A stretch of 64,000 bases of DNA, taken from contig NZ_JAJCXB010000002.1 in NCBI RefSeq assembly GCF_020564935.1, forward strand, positions 282,855 to 346,854. Direction: 5' to 3'. Position 1 is the stretch's first letter, and each line of letters opens with the position of its first letter. Origin of the DNA: Streptomyces pinistramenti (lineage in GTDB: Bacteria > Actinomycetota > Actinomycetes > Streptomycetales > Streptomycetaceae). Below the pieces are notes generated by a model, which saw only the letters and a list, made by a program, of their open reading frames with translations, ran no database searches and had not been told where the DNA came from. Positions 54,078 through 62,424 of the stretch are shown one piece after another. The position numbers and the translations under genes were made by a program.

Positions 54078-54212
54078 GGCGCTTTCCCCTCAGTGGTGGT
54101 GCGTCGTGCCGCTCTCGCGGCTCTTGCTGATTTCCCGCTGGTTTCCCCGGCGGTGAAAACCACCTTGCCGGGTCATTTCCCGGCCGCACAGGCCCACCTT
54201 TTCCCAGGAATC

Positions 54213-54244
54213 CCATTACCCGGGACAGAGCATCCTGGTAATGG
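54213..54244. promoter_or_regulatory. Inverted repeat between MmyB regulator and ABM gene
   Basis: CCATTACC (54213-54220) and GGTAATGG (54237-54244), 8-bp perfect arms with a 16-base gap (24-bp centre spacing). It could be an operator of the upstream regulator or a weak terminator. It lies about 135 bases upstream of the ABM start. Confidence 0.5.
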
Positions 54245-54263
54245 CGCTACCCCCTTGTTCCTG

Positions 54264-55118
54264 TTATTCCGGGCCCGCAGATTTGGTAGCCAGGAGGGCC
54301 AGACCGGCGGCCGCCGAGGTGCCCGGCTCGGGCAGGTACGCCACCACCGCCTGGTCCGGGTCGTCGGGCAGGCGCAGCGTCTCGAACATCACCTTCAGGG
54401 TGCCCACCAGCGGGTGGTAGAGCGGCTTGGGACCGTAGGTGACATCCCGCACGTCGTGCTCGGACCACATCCTGCGGAAGTCCTCGCTGCCCGTCCGCAG
54501 CTCCTCGATGAGCGCGGCCAGCCGGGCGTCGTCCGGGTGCCGGCCCAGATCGAAGCGGAGAAAAGCCACCGTGTCCTGGGCCTTCTCCTGCCAGCGCAGA
54601 TACCGCTGGCGCGCCGAGGTGTCCAGGAAGGTCAGCCGCCCCAGATTACGCTGCTCCTCGGGCAGCTCCGGAAAGTCCGCGATCAGCACACGGGCCAGCT
54701 CATTCCAGGCCAGCACCTCCAGGCGCCGCCCCACCACGTACGCCGGTACGTGCCCCAGAGCCTCCAGCAGCGCCCGTACCCCCGCCCGTACCTCCTGTAG
54801 GCCCGCACCGGCCGAAGCGCGAACATCTTCGCCTCTGACCAGGGCGTACAGGTGCGCCCGTTCGAACTCGTCGAGCTGCAGCGCGTGGGCGAGGGCGTCC
54901 AGGACCTCCGGCGATGCCTGTCCGCCGCGCCCCTGCTCCAGGCGCACGTAATAGTCGATGCTCATCCCGGCCAGCTGGGCCAGCTCCTCCCGGCGCAGCC
55001 CCGGCACCCGCCGCCGGCCGCTGAATCCCGCCCTCCGCGCCAGTCCTGCCTCCTCCGGGCTGATACGGGCCCGCCGCGAGCGCAGGAATTCCTTCAACTC
55101 GGCCCGTTGATCCGTCAT
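54264..55118 (-). CDS. Helix-turn-helix regulator, MmyB-type
   Basis: 284-residue regulator with an XRE helix-turn-helix (about 25-80: RRVPGLRREELAQLAGMSIDYYVRLEQGR) and the MmyB-like ligand-binding domain typical of Streptomyces (VLAWNELARVLIADFPELPEE, KPLYHPLVGTLKVMFETLRLP). Family members often control an adjacent operon encoding oxidoreductases; here ABM and DUF2180 genes lie downstream in the same direction. The ATG has GGAGCAGGA upstream. A frameshifted relative lies at 62.4 kb. Confidence 0.93.
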   Translation of the reverse strand: MTDQRAELKEFLRSRRARISPEEAGLARRAGFSGRRRVPGLRREELAQLAGMSIDYYVRLEQGRGGQASPEVLDALAHALQLDEFERAHLYALVRGEDVRASAGAGLQEVRAGVRALLEALGHVPAYVVGRRLEVLAWNELARVLIADFPELPEEQRNLGRLTFLDTSARQRYLRWQEKAQDTVAFLRFDLGRHPDDARLAALIEELRTGSEDFRRMWSEHDVRDVTYGPKPLYHPLVGTLKVMFETLRLPDDPDQAVVAYLPEPGTSAAAGLALLATKSAGPE

Positions 55119-55765
55119 TCCTGCTCCTCGCCGTCAATTCATGCCGCGACGCGTTCCGCAATTCGCGTTGAGAAAAGACTACGGCTGTCGGCTGGACCGG
55201 CGGCTTCCCGCCCGCCCGACGAACACCGGCCCACCAGTCTTTCGGTGGCCTGCCGGATCGCGCACCGAGCAACGGTGGTGCAGCCGTCGGCGCCCCGCCC
55301 CCTACCGCAGCATGCTCCTGGCAGTCCGAGAAGCCTTCGACGCCCACCTCCAGCCGCGAAATGCCGGCCGAGACAACGATGCCTGAGTCCGACATGCCAC
55401 ACGTGCCTCAAGACCCCGGATATGTGTATGGCATGTGGGCCCAGTGCCACCTTTTCCGACATACCTCACGGCCTCCGGGCATCCCTTGCCCCTCCCTACG
55501 GTTCGCCGAGGTCCGGTTTCAACCGGTACGTACCGGGCCGTAATGATGCCCCCCCAGATGCACAGCAGGGCCTCCGGCCAGGAAAATTGCTGGCCAGAGG
55601 CCCTCTGTGCGCCCTGTCGAAGGTGTGGGGGAAGACGCGTCCGCCTGAGCGGTGCGTAAAGGTGTGGTCAGCGGCGGGCCGGATGTTGTAGCGCTTCCGG
55701 CGCCCGCCGGCCGGTGTCCTGCGGGGAGCGGAGACCGGCGCGACGTCCCGGCGCTGCGCCGGCCG
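55119..55765. other. Spacer with strong hairpins, no gene seen
   Basis: 650 bases between the MmyB-type regulator (leftward) and the protease stop. Reading frames are poor. It contains an 8-bp inverted repeat (ACATGCCA 55392-55399 / TGGCATGT 55429-55436), a 14-bp perfect palindrome CCGGTACGTACCGG (55523-55536) overlapping a second small repeat, and the long hairpin at 55560-55610. An unrecognised small RNA is possible. Confidence 0.5.
55560..55610. terminator. Long hairpin downstream of protease gene
   Basis: 21-bp stem (55560-55581 with 55590-55610) with one bulged C and one mismatch, and an AT-rich 8-base loop GAAAATTG. It lies 155 bases beyond the protease stop. It is among the strongest hairpins in the window. 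Confidence 0.75.
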
Positions 55766-56992
55766 TCAGGCGCTGCCGGTCTTCAGCGTCAGCTGCCACT
55801 TCGCCAGGGCCTCGTCGACCGGCTGGAAGACGGTCAGGGTGTCGCCGCCGCTGTCACAGCCAGCGGTGCCGCCCCCGGAGTGCACGCCGATAGCCTTCGG
55901 GTCGCCGGGCTGGGTCACGTAGGCGCCGCCCGAATCCCCGGCCATGGAGCAGGCGTTGGTGAACGACAGGCCCTCGACGACGTCGGTGCCGTAGTCCACG
56001 GTCTGGTCGACGGCGGTGATCTCGCCGCAGTGCCAGCCGCTGGCTTCGCCGGAGCGGCAGACGGAGGTGCCCACCACCCCTTCCTGCGAGCCGGTGACCG
56101 TGACCGGCGTGCCGCCCTGCCCGGCCACCTGGGCGCTCAGCGTCCACTCCGGCCGATCCACCGTGACCAGACCGAAGTCGCCCTCCCGCCCGTTGACGCT
56201 GTGCGTGCCGCCCTTGTTGGACGTGCCCAGCCGGCTGCCGTCCTTGCCGTACGCCGGCTGGTCGGCCTCGGCGGTGCAGTGTCCTGCCGTCAGGAAGCCC
56301 TGGAGTCCGGAAGCCCCGGTCACCGAGAAGCCGATGGAGCAGATGCCGTCGTTGCCTGGCAGCCACTTCTCGCCGCCGACGACCTTGCCGCCCTGCTGCC
56401 GGGGCGACTGGTCGCTGCGGGCGACGCGCACCGGGATGCCCGCGGCGGCGCCGAGCTGCTGCACGGAGCCCGTGAACGTGTCGGTCACCGCGGTGCGGGC
56501 GGAGCGGTCGACGCGTACGACGACGCCGTTGGCGCGCTCGTCGATGCCCCAACCGGTCACCCCGGCCACGCCGTTGCCCGCTTTCACCGAGACCTGGCGC
56601 ACCAGAGCGGCGAGGTCGGCGTGGCTGTGTCCGACCCGCCGGGCGACCGCACCCGCCGCCTGTACCTGCCGCACCTCGTCGTCTCCGGTGACCGCGACGA
56701 CGAGCCTGCCGGTCGTCTTGTCGAACCACATCCCGGCGGCCGGGCCGGCCAGCGCGTGGCGTACCGCGGCCGCGGTGTGCTGGGCCTTGGCCTCCTGGGC
56801 GAGCCGGGCGCGCGCCTGCTCCGGTGTCAGGCCCAGGTCCCGGCGCATGGCGTCGAGCATCCCGCGCTGCGAGGGTGTCGGCGTCGGGTCGGGGGGCGGC
56901 GCTGCGTGCGCCGGGTTGATCGGGCCGACGGCTGCCATGACGGCGGCAGCGGTCGCGCCCCAGATGGCTGCCTGGCGGTAGCGGCGGTGCAT
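55766..56992 (-). CDS. Secreted S1-family serine protease, streptogrisin-like
   Basis: 408 residues: signal peptide (basic MHRRYRQ, hydrophobic core, AHA cleavage site), a pro-domain (about 40-200) like alpha-lytic/streptogrisin precursors, and a mature chymotrypsin-fold domain. The catalytic triad is visible: His in FLTAGHCTA, Asp in GREGDFGLVTV and Ser in MAGDSGGAYV. Cys residues (DGICSIG, GHC, CRSG, HCGE, NACSM, AGCDSG) give the usual disulfides. It is secreted and self-processed. The ATG has GAGGAG upstream. Confidence 0.95.
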   Translation of the reverse strand: MHRRYRQAAIWGATAAAVMAAVGPINPAHAAPPPDPTPTPSQRGMLDAMRRDLGLTPEQARARLAQEAKAQHTAAAVRHALAGPAAGMWFDKTTGRLVVAVTGDDEVRQVQAAGAVARRVGHSHADLAALVRQVSVKAGNGVAGVTGWGIDERANGVVVRVDRSARTAVTDTFTGSVQQLGAAAGIPVRVARSDQSPRQQGGKVVGGEKWLPGNDGICSIGFSVTGASGLQGFLTAGHCTAEADQPAYGKDGSRLGTSNKGGTHSVNGREGDFGLVTVDRPEWTLSAQVAGQGGTPVTVTGSQEGVVGTSVCRSGEASGWHCGEITAVDQTVDYGTDVVEGLSFTNACSMAGDSGGAYVTQPGDPKAIGVHSGGGTAGCDSGGDTLTVFQPVDEALAKWQLTLKTGSA

Positions 56993-57436
56993 GCGGATCT
57001 CTCCTCGCGGGGGTCGAGTACACGTCGGTTCCGGCTCGTTGAGCCTGCTCGACCTCGCCGCTCACGGCATGGGAGAGATCCCCCGGCAGCACGAGGGGAT
57101 GCCGCCCGGCACCCGGCCTGCCGCCCCCGGGCCGTACGGCGCCGACCCGTTCGGCGGTCTCCCCGCCGCACTGCGCAACGTCCCCTGCTCAGCCGTCCGC
57201 CATCCGGGAGCCGGGTCACCTGATGAGGCGTCAACCGCAGTCGGGGGCGGCGCGGGGCCCGGCCCCTCCCCCGGCGCCGCGGGCTTCACCGGCGGGTGCT
57301 GCACCTGTGCAGGGAAGCTGGCAGGCCCGTGCTCCGGCGTCCCGCCTGCTTCGCGGCGCGGGCGCGCTGCGCCGGGCTGCTGGGCGCGCAGCGGGTGCGC
57401 GGGGCCGCTCGCCCGGCGGGCCGGTGCGGACAGCCG
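56993..57436. other. Protease promoter region, no gene seen
   Basis: 440 bases upstream of the protease. Reading frames are Pro/Arg/Ala-rich shadows. The protease promoter should lie in its first 150 bases, but no clear motif was picked out. Confidence 0.45.
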
Positions 57437-58810
57437 TCAGAAGCCGCCGCCGAACCCTCCGTCGCCGCCACCGCCGCCGCCGAATCCCCCGCCGTCACCG
57501 AAGCCACCGCCGTCTCCGAAGCCGCCGCCGAAGTCGTCGGGGTTGAAGTCGGAGCCGGAGAAGTCGCCGCCCTCCGCGCCGCCGGGACCGCCGAGGTTGG
57601 CGCCATAGGCGTGCGGGGCCATCATCATGTTGCCGAGCATGGTGCCCATCAGGAGGCCGGGGAGCATGCCGCCGCCGAAGTAGCCGCCGGCCCAGGGCCC
57701 GTAGGACGGTCCCGCGTCCCAGTAAGGCCGGTCGCCTTCCGCGGTCCTGACCGTACGGGCCATCGGCTCCCTGCCGTCGTCCAGCCGGGCCTTGTCGGCC
57801 GCACAGACCGGGACGGTGCGCTCGGCGCCGTCGGCCGGGGCCCATTGCACGTCGACGACGGACGGGCCGTGCCGCGGGTCGAAGAAGCACGGCACCCGGC
57901 GCTCGGGGAGCGGGGTTCCGGTGCGGCGCGCGGCGAGGGTGGCCAGCGAGAACCTGCCGTCCTCAAGCGCCGCGGTCACCGCCTGCACATCGCGCGGGTG
58001 CTCGGCCGCCGCCATCGCCGACTTGGCGCTCTCGTACGCGTCCAGTGCGTGGCTGTAGTCCGCGCGCATCGCGTCGTCGGCGCCGGACTCGCCCGGCTGG
58101 AAGTCGAGCCGGTCCAGCTCCTCGCCGAAGGCCGTGATGTCCTCGTCGACCACCACCCGCAGGTCTTCCAGGGCGGCACGCTCGGCCTCGGCGCGGCGGT
58201 TGCGATTGCGGCGGGCGATGGCGTACGCACCGCCGACGCCGACGACGGCCAGGGCGCCGATGCCGACGGCGGTGCCGGTGCCGAAGCCGCCGTTGCCGGA
58301 GCCGCCCCAGGACGCCGGGGCGTGCCCGTTGGCCTGCTGGTCCGCGGCGCCGACGAAGCTGTTCAGGCGCTCGTTGACGGTCGGGTACCCGGAGCGCTTG
58401 ACCGCGCCGACGAGGTTTCGCACCGAGCCGGACGACATGACGCGCGCGTCGGCACCCGCGTTGAAGCCGTCGCCCAGCTCCACGGCGTAGACACCGCTGA
58501 TGCCGACCTTGGTGCGCAGGTCGCGCAGCAGGGTGCTGGGCTGGTATTCGGCGGCCTTGGGCAGGACGGCGATGAAGACCGGCTTGCCGGATTCCTTGAT
58601 CTTCTTGGCCAGCGCGTCCGCCTGGCCCGAGGGGAGCCGGTCGGACGCCCGCGGATCGACGTAGACCGGCCCCTTCTTGAGTGCCGCGGCGGCCTCGTCG
58701 AGCCCGCCGGCCGCGCGGGCCCCCGGCGCCAGGGCGGCGGAGGCCGCCAACAGGAGGGCCACCAGCGCGAGAACCGGCAGGAGCAGCGCGCGACGAGGTG
58801 CGGTCTTCAT
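57437..58810 (-). CDS. Exported/membrane-anchored protein with Gly-rich tail
   Basis: 457 residues. A signal peptide (ALLLPVLALVALLLAASAAL, ending ARA) is followed by a mixed domain (VYVDPRASDRLPSGQADALA, GKPVFIAVLPKA, LRTKVGISGVYAVELGDGF) that resembles TPM-like or DUF4350-like exported domains, then a membrane helix (AVGIGALAVVGVGGAYAIA) and a cytoplasmic region with acidic helices and WAPADGAERTVPVCAADKARL. The last 60 residues are almost pure Gly/Asp/Phe. I do not recognise a defined family with confidence. It follows, on the same strand, an acyl-CoA dehydrogenase operon, with about 75 bases between. Confidence 0.75.
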   Translation of the reverse strand: MKTAPRRALLLPVLALVALLLAASAALAPGARAAGGLDEAAAALKKGPVYVDPRASDRLPSGQADALAKKIKESGKPVFIAVLPKAAEYQPSTLLRDLRTKVGISGVYAVELGDGFNAGADARVMSSGSVRNLVGAVKRSGYPTVNERLNSFVGAADQQANGHAPASWGGSGNGGFGTGTAVGIGALAVVGVGGAYAIARRNRNRRAEAERAALEDLRVVVDEDITAFGEELDRLDFQPGESGADDAMRADYSHALDAYESAKSAMAAAEHPRDVQAVTAALEDGRFSLATLAARRTGTPLPERRVPCFFDPRHGPSVVDVQWAPADGAERTVPVCAADKARLDDGREPMARTVRTAEGDRPYWDAGPSYGPWAGGYFGGGMLPGLLMGTMLGNMMMAPHAYGANLGGPGGAEGGDFSGSDFNPDDFGGGFGDGGGFGDGGGFGGGGGGDGGFGGGF

Positions 58811-58887
58811 GGCTATGACGCTACCCGAAGGCCCCTGTCCGGACATTACGGCCCCAGGCCACTGGTTACGGACGCCGGGGGACATCT

Positions 58888-60027
58888 CTACGGGGCGGGC
58901 AGCGCCACCAGCTCCGCCAGGGTCTCGCGGTGCCGGCCCGGCGCCCCGAGTGCGATCTCGTCGCTCTTGGCGCGCTTGAGGAACAGGTGCGCCGGGTGTT
59001 CCCAGGTCATGCCGATCCCGCCGTGCAGCTGGATGCACTCCTCGGCGGCCCGGACCGCCACCGGCGCGCAGTACGCCTGGGCGACGGCCACCGCGACCGG
59101 TGCGTCGGGGCTGTCCGTGGCCAGCGCGTCGGCGGCGTTGCGGGCCGCCGCGCGGGCGGATGCGACGTCCAGCCAGAGCGCCGCCAGCCGGTGCTTGAGC
59201 GCCTGGAACGAGCCGACGGCGCGGCCGAATTGCTTGCGCTCGGTGGTGTGGCGCACGGTTTCGGCCAGGCACCATTCGGCGATGCCGAGCTGTTCGGACG
59301 CCAGCAGGCCCGCCCCGGTCAGCAGCGCCTGCCCGACCGCGGCGCGGGCCCGTTCGCCGGTGGCCAGCGGCCGGCCGGCGGCGCCTTCGAGGGTGAGGTG
59401 ACCGAGTGGGCGGGTCAGGTCGAGCGGTGTGACCGGGTCGTACCGGACACCGGCGTCCGTGGTGTCGACCGCGTACAGCGCGGGGCCTTCGGGGCCGTCG
59501 GCGGGAACCAGCAGGATCTGGGCGGCAGCGGCGTCGGCGACCGAGGTGATCCGGCCGCTGAGCGCACCCCGCGCGTCGGCGTGCACCCGCGACGGGTACG
59601 TCCCGCCGGGCGCGGTGGGCAGCGGCAGCGCGAGCACCGCGACGGTGCGGCCCTCGGCGAGTCCGGTCAGCAGGCGGGCCACGTCCGGGAGTTCCCCGTC
59701 GCAGCCCAGCAGCGCGGTCACCGCGATGACGGCACTGGTCAGGTAGGGGACGGGCGCCACCGACCGGCCCAGTTCCTCCAGCACGACCGCGGCCTCGCGG
59801 GCACTCGCGCCCGCGCCCCCGAACGCTTCCGGTACCAGCAGGCCCGCGGTGCCGATGTCCGTGCCGAGCGCCCGCCACAGTCCGGCGTCGTACGCGGTGG
59901 CCGATTCCAGGCCGGCGAGGACCGTGGCCGGATCGCAGCGGTCGGTGAGCAGCGCGCGGACGGCGGTCCGCAGATCGTCCTCGGCCTCGGTGTAGAGGAG
60001 GTCGGGGTCGGGGGTCGGTGCGGTCAT
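58888..60027 (-). CDS. Acyl-CoA dehydrogenase family protein, subunit 2
   Basis: 379 residues of the acyl-CoA dehydrogenase family, shorter than single-subunit enzymes. N-terminal helices (DPDLLYTEAEDDLRTAVRAL), ALGTDIGTAGLLVPEAFGGAG, then a variable middle and the C-terminal RKQFGRAVGSFQALKHRLA and EECIQLHGGIGMTWEHPAHL. The middle beta-domain contains fewer flavin-contact residues than its partner. Such paired proteins in actinobacteria form alpha2beta2 enzymes for steroid or branched acyl-CoA side chains. It overlaps the upstream partner by four bases (ATGA). Confidence 0.9.
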   Translation of the reverse strand: MTAPTPDPDLLYTEAEDDLRTAVRALLTDRCDPATVLAGLESATAYDAGLWRALGTDIGTAGLLVPEAFGGAGASAREAAVVLEELGRSVAPVPYLTSAVIAVTALLGCDGELPDVARLLTGLAEGRTVAVLALPLPTAPGGTYPSRVHADARGALSGRITSVADAAAAQILLVPADGPEGPALYAVDTTDAGVRYDPVTPLDLTRPLGHLTLEGAAGRPLATGERARAAVGQALLTGAGLLASEQLGIAEWCLAETVRHTTERKQFGRAVGSFQALKHRLAALWLDVASARAAARNAADALATDSPDAPVAVAVAQAYCAPVAVRAAEECIQLHGGIGMTWEHPAHLFLKRAKSDEIALGAPGRHRETLAELVALPAP

Positions 60028-61226
60028 CGGGGGAGGTCCTTCCACGCGACGTCCTTGTCACTGCGCGGCTCGGGCGGCAGCCCCAGCACGCGCTCGGCGA
60101 CGATGTTGAGCAGCACCTCGGATGTGCCTCCTTCGATGGAGTTCCCCTTGGCGCGCAGATAGCGGTAGCCGGCCTCGCGCCCGGTGAAGTCGACGCCGTC
60201 GGGGCGGCGCAGCGTCCAGTCGTCGTACGTCAGCCCCTCTTCGGCGAGGAATTCCACCTCCCAGCCGCTGATCTGCTGGGCGAGCCGGGCGAAGGCCAGC
60301 TTCATGCCGCTGCCTTCCGGGCCCGGCTGTCCCTTGGTGAGCTGCTGGCGCAGCCGTTCGCCGGTGAGCCGGGCGACCTCGGCGTCCACCCACAGGGTCA
60401 GCAGCCGCTGGTGGAGGTCGTGGGTCCGCAGTCCGGGCCGGGCGCGCCAGGCGCCGGCCGCGACGCCGATCATGCCGCCCTCGCGCGGTGTCCTGGCGCC
60501 GCCGATGGCGACCCGCTCGTTCATGAGGGTGGTCTGCGCGACCCGCCAGCCTTCGCCGACCTCGCCGAGCCGGTGCGCGTCGGGGATCGTCACGCCGGTC
60601 AGGAAGACCTCGTTGAACTCCGCCTCGCCGGTGATCTGCCGCAGCGGTCTGACGTCGACGCCGGGGTCGGTCATGTCGCAGACGAAGTACGTGATGCCCT
60701 GGTGTTTGGGCAGGCCGGGGTCGGTGCGGGCGATGAGGATGGCCCAGCGGGCGTGGTGGGCGCCGGACGTCCAGACCTTCTGCCCGTCGACCACCCAGTC
60801 CCCGGCGCCCTCGGGTCCTGCGCTTCCCGTGCGCACGGCGCGGGTCGCCAGCGCCGCGAGGTCGGAGCCCGCGCCGGGCTCGCTGAACAGCTGGCACCAG
60901 ACCTCTTCGCCGGTCCACAGCGGGCGCAGGAAGCGCCGCCGCTGTGCGTCGGTGCCGTAGCGCAGGAGGGTGGGTGCCGCCATCCCCAGGCCGATGCCGA
61001 TCCGGCCGGGGTTGTTGTCGGGGGCGCCGGCGGCGGCCAGTTCGGCGTCCACGACGGACTGGAGTGCGCGCGGTGCGTCGAGCCCGCCGAGCCCTTCGGG
61101 GAAGTGGATCCAGGCGAGTCCTGCGTCGAAGCGGGCGCGCAGGAAGTCGAGGGGTGCGGTGGTGGCGGGCGGGTGCGCGGCGAGCAGTTCGGCGGTGCGC
61201 CTGCGCAGGTCGGCTGCGTCGGTCAT
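60024..61226 (-). CDS. Acyl-CoA dehydrogenase family protein, subunit 1
   Basis: 400 residues. FPEGLGGLDAPRALQ, then LFSEPGAGSDLAALATRA with the flavin-contact stretch, VWTSGAHHARWAILIART and EGGTSEVLLNIVAERVLG at the C-terminus, where the family's Gly-Gly-Thr-Ser-Glu motif lies. It is likely to carry FAD binding and catalysis for the pair. It begins at 61226 by overlapping the quinone oxidoreductase stop (ATGA), so all three genes are coupled. Confidence 0.92.
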   Translation of the reverse strand: MTDAADLRRRTAELLAAHPPATTAPLDFLRARFDAGLAWIHFPEGLGGLDAPRALQSVVDAELAAAGAPDNNPGRIGIGLGMAAPTLLRYGTDAQRRRFLRPLWTGEEVWCQLFSEPGAGSDLAALATRAVRTGSAGPEGAGDWVVDGQKVWTSGAHHARWAILIARTDPGLPKHQGITYFVCDMTDPGVDVRPLRQITGEAEFNEVFLTGVTIPDAHRLGEVGEGWRVAQTTLMNERVAIGGARTPREGGMIGVAAGAWRARPGLRTHDLHQRLLTLWVDAEVARLTGERLRQQLTKGQPGPEGSGMKLAFARLAQQISGWEVEFLAEEGLTYDDWTLRRPDGVDFTGREAGYRYLRAKGNSIEGGTSEVLLNIVAERVLGLPPEPRSDKDVAWKDLPR

Positions 61227-62221
61227 CGGGCCTGCTCCGCCCCGGGGATGACGACGAGCCGGCCGGTGGTGGTGCCGTCGGCGACCCGCTGCACGGCGTC
61301 CGCCGCGTCCTGGAGCGGCACCCGGCCGCCGATCAGCGGCTTGACGACGCCCTGGGCGGCGAGCTTGGTGAGTTCTTCGTGGCAGGCGGCGACGGCGTCC
61401 GGGTCCTTGGTGTTGTAGAGGCCCCAATGCAGGCCCAGGATGGCGTAGTTCTTCACCAGGGCGTGGTTCAGCCCGGGGGTGGGGATCGCGCCGCCGGCGA
61501 AGCCGACGACGACGATCCGGCCCTCGAAGGCGATGCACTTGACGGATTTGGCGTAGGCGTCGCCGCCGACCGGGTCGTAGACCACGTCCGCGCCGCGGCC
61601 GCCGGTGGCTTCCTTGACGGCCGCGACGATGTCGTCACAGCGCCGGTCGAGGACGAGGTCACAGCCGAGTGCGCGGGCGGTGCGGGCCTTCTCCTCGCCG
61701 CCGACGACGCCGATGACGCGGGCGCCGGCCGCCTTGCCGAGCTGGACGGCCGCGCTGCCGACGCCGCCGGCCGCGGCGTGCACCAGCAGGGTCTCGCCCG
61801 GCTGGAGCCGTGCCCTGCGGTGCAGGCCGAACCAGCCCGTCTGGTACCCGATGTGCAGGGCGGCGGCCTCCGCGTCGTCCAGCGCCTCGGGGGCCGGGCG
61901 TACCGTCGCCGCGTCGACGACCACCCGCTCGGCGAGTCCGCCGGCCGGCAGCGGCGGCTGGGCCAGCACGCGCTGTCCGGGCTCGCCCGCCGCGCCCGCG
62001 CCGACGTCCAGGACCTCGCCGCAGATCTCCACACCCGGGGTGAACGGCAGCGGCGGGCGTACCTGGTACTGGCCGCGGCACAGCAGCGCATCCGGGAAGT
62101 TGATGTTCGCGGCCCGCACCCGGAGCAGCAACTGCCCCGGCCCCGCCTGCGGTTCGGGCACCTCTTCCAGCCGCATCACCTCGCGCGGCTCGCCGTTCGC
62201 GTGTACGCGCCATGCCTTCAC
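61223..62221 (-). CDS. NADPH:quinone oxidoreductase, zinc-independent MDR family
   Basis: 332-residue medium-chain reductase. N-terminal MKAWRVHANGEPREV, quinone-type ANINFPDALLCRGQY, TPGVEICGEVLDVG, and the NADPH fold AAAGGVGSAAVQLGKAAG near 160-178. It lacks the zinc-binding Cys set of alcohol dehydrogenases. It reduces quinones or enones. It is the first gene of the operon with the two acyl-CoA dehydrogenases, which makes reduction of an enoyl intermediate in acyl-chain breakdown plausible. The promoter lies in the 200-base region shared with a divergent regulator. Confidence 0.93.
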   Translation of the reverse strand: MKAWRVHANGEPREVMRLEEVPEPQAGPGQLLLRVRAANINFPDALLCRGQYQVRPPLPFTPGVEICGEVLDVGAGAAGEPGQRVLAQPPLPAGGLAERVVVDAATVRPAPEALDDAEAAALHIGYQTGWFGLHRRARLQPGETLLVHAAAGGVGSAAVQLGKAAGARVIGVVGGEEKARTARALGCDLVLDRRCDDIVAAVKEATGGRGADVVYDPVGGDAYAKSVKCIAFEGRIVVVGFAGGAIPTPGLNHALVKNYAILGLHWGLYNTKDPDAVAACHEELTKLAAQGVVKPLIGGRVPLQDAADAVQRVADGTTTGRLVVIPGAEQAR

Positions 62222-62287
62222 CTGGTGCCTCCACAGACCTCGGGTTCGCGGGTGGCGCGGGACCGTGCGGGCTCCGGCGCCACGGGC

Positions 62288-62305
62288 ATACTAAGCGGTC
62301 GGTAT
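62288..62305. promoter_or_regulatory. Imperfect palindrome in acyl-CoA operon promoter region
   Basis: ATACTAAGCGGTCGGTAT; half-sites match in six of nine positions, with the ends ATAC/GTAT. It is 67 bases upstream of the quinone oxidoreductase start, in the shared promoter region of two divergent genes. Sites of this CGACCG type are seen for some TetR regulators of acyl-CoA dehydrogenase operons, recalled only. Confidence 0.45.
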
Positions 62306-62424
62306 CCCTGAGGGAACAGCTTCAGGCAACCCCCGCGAGGCGCCGCCCGTCGCGACGGACCGGCCCACACCCTGGTATTGACAGGGACAGGCTCGCCGCC
62401 GCCGGATGCCCGGGACTGACCCGT

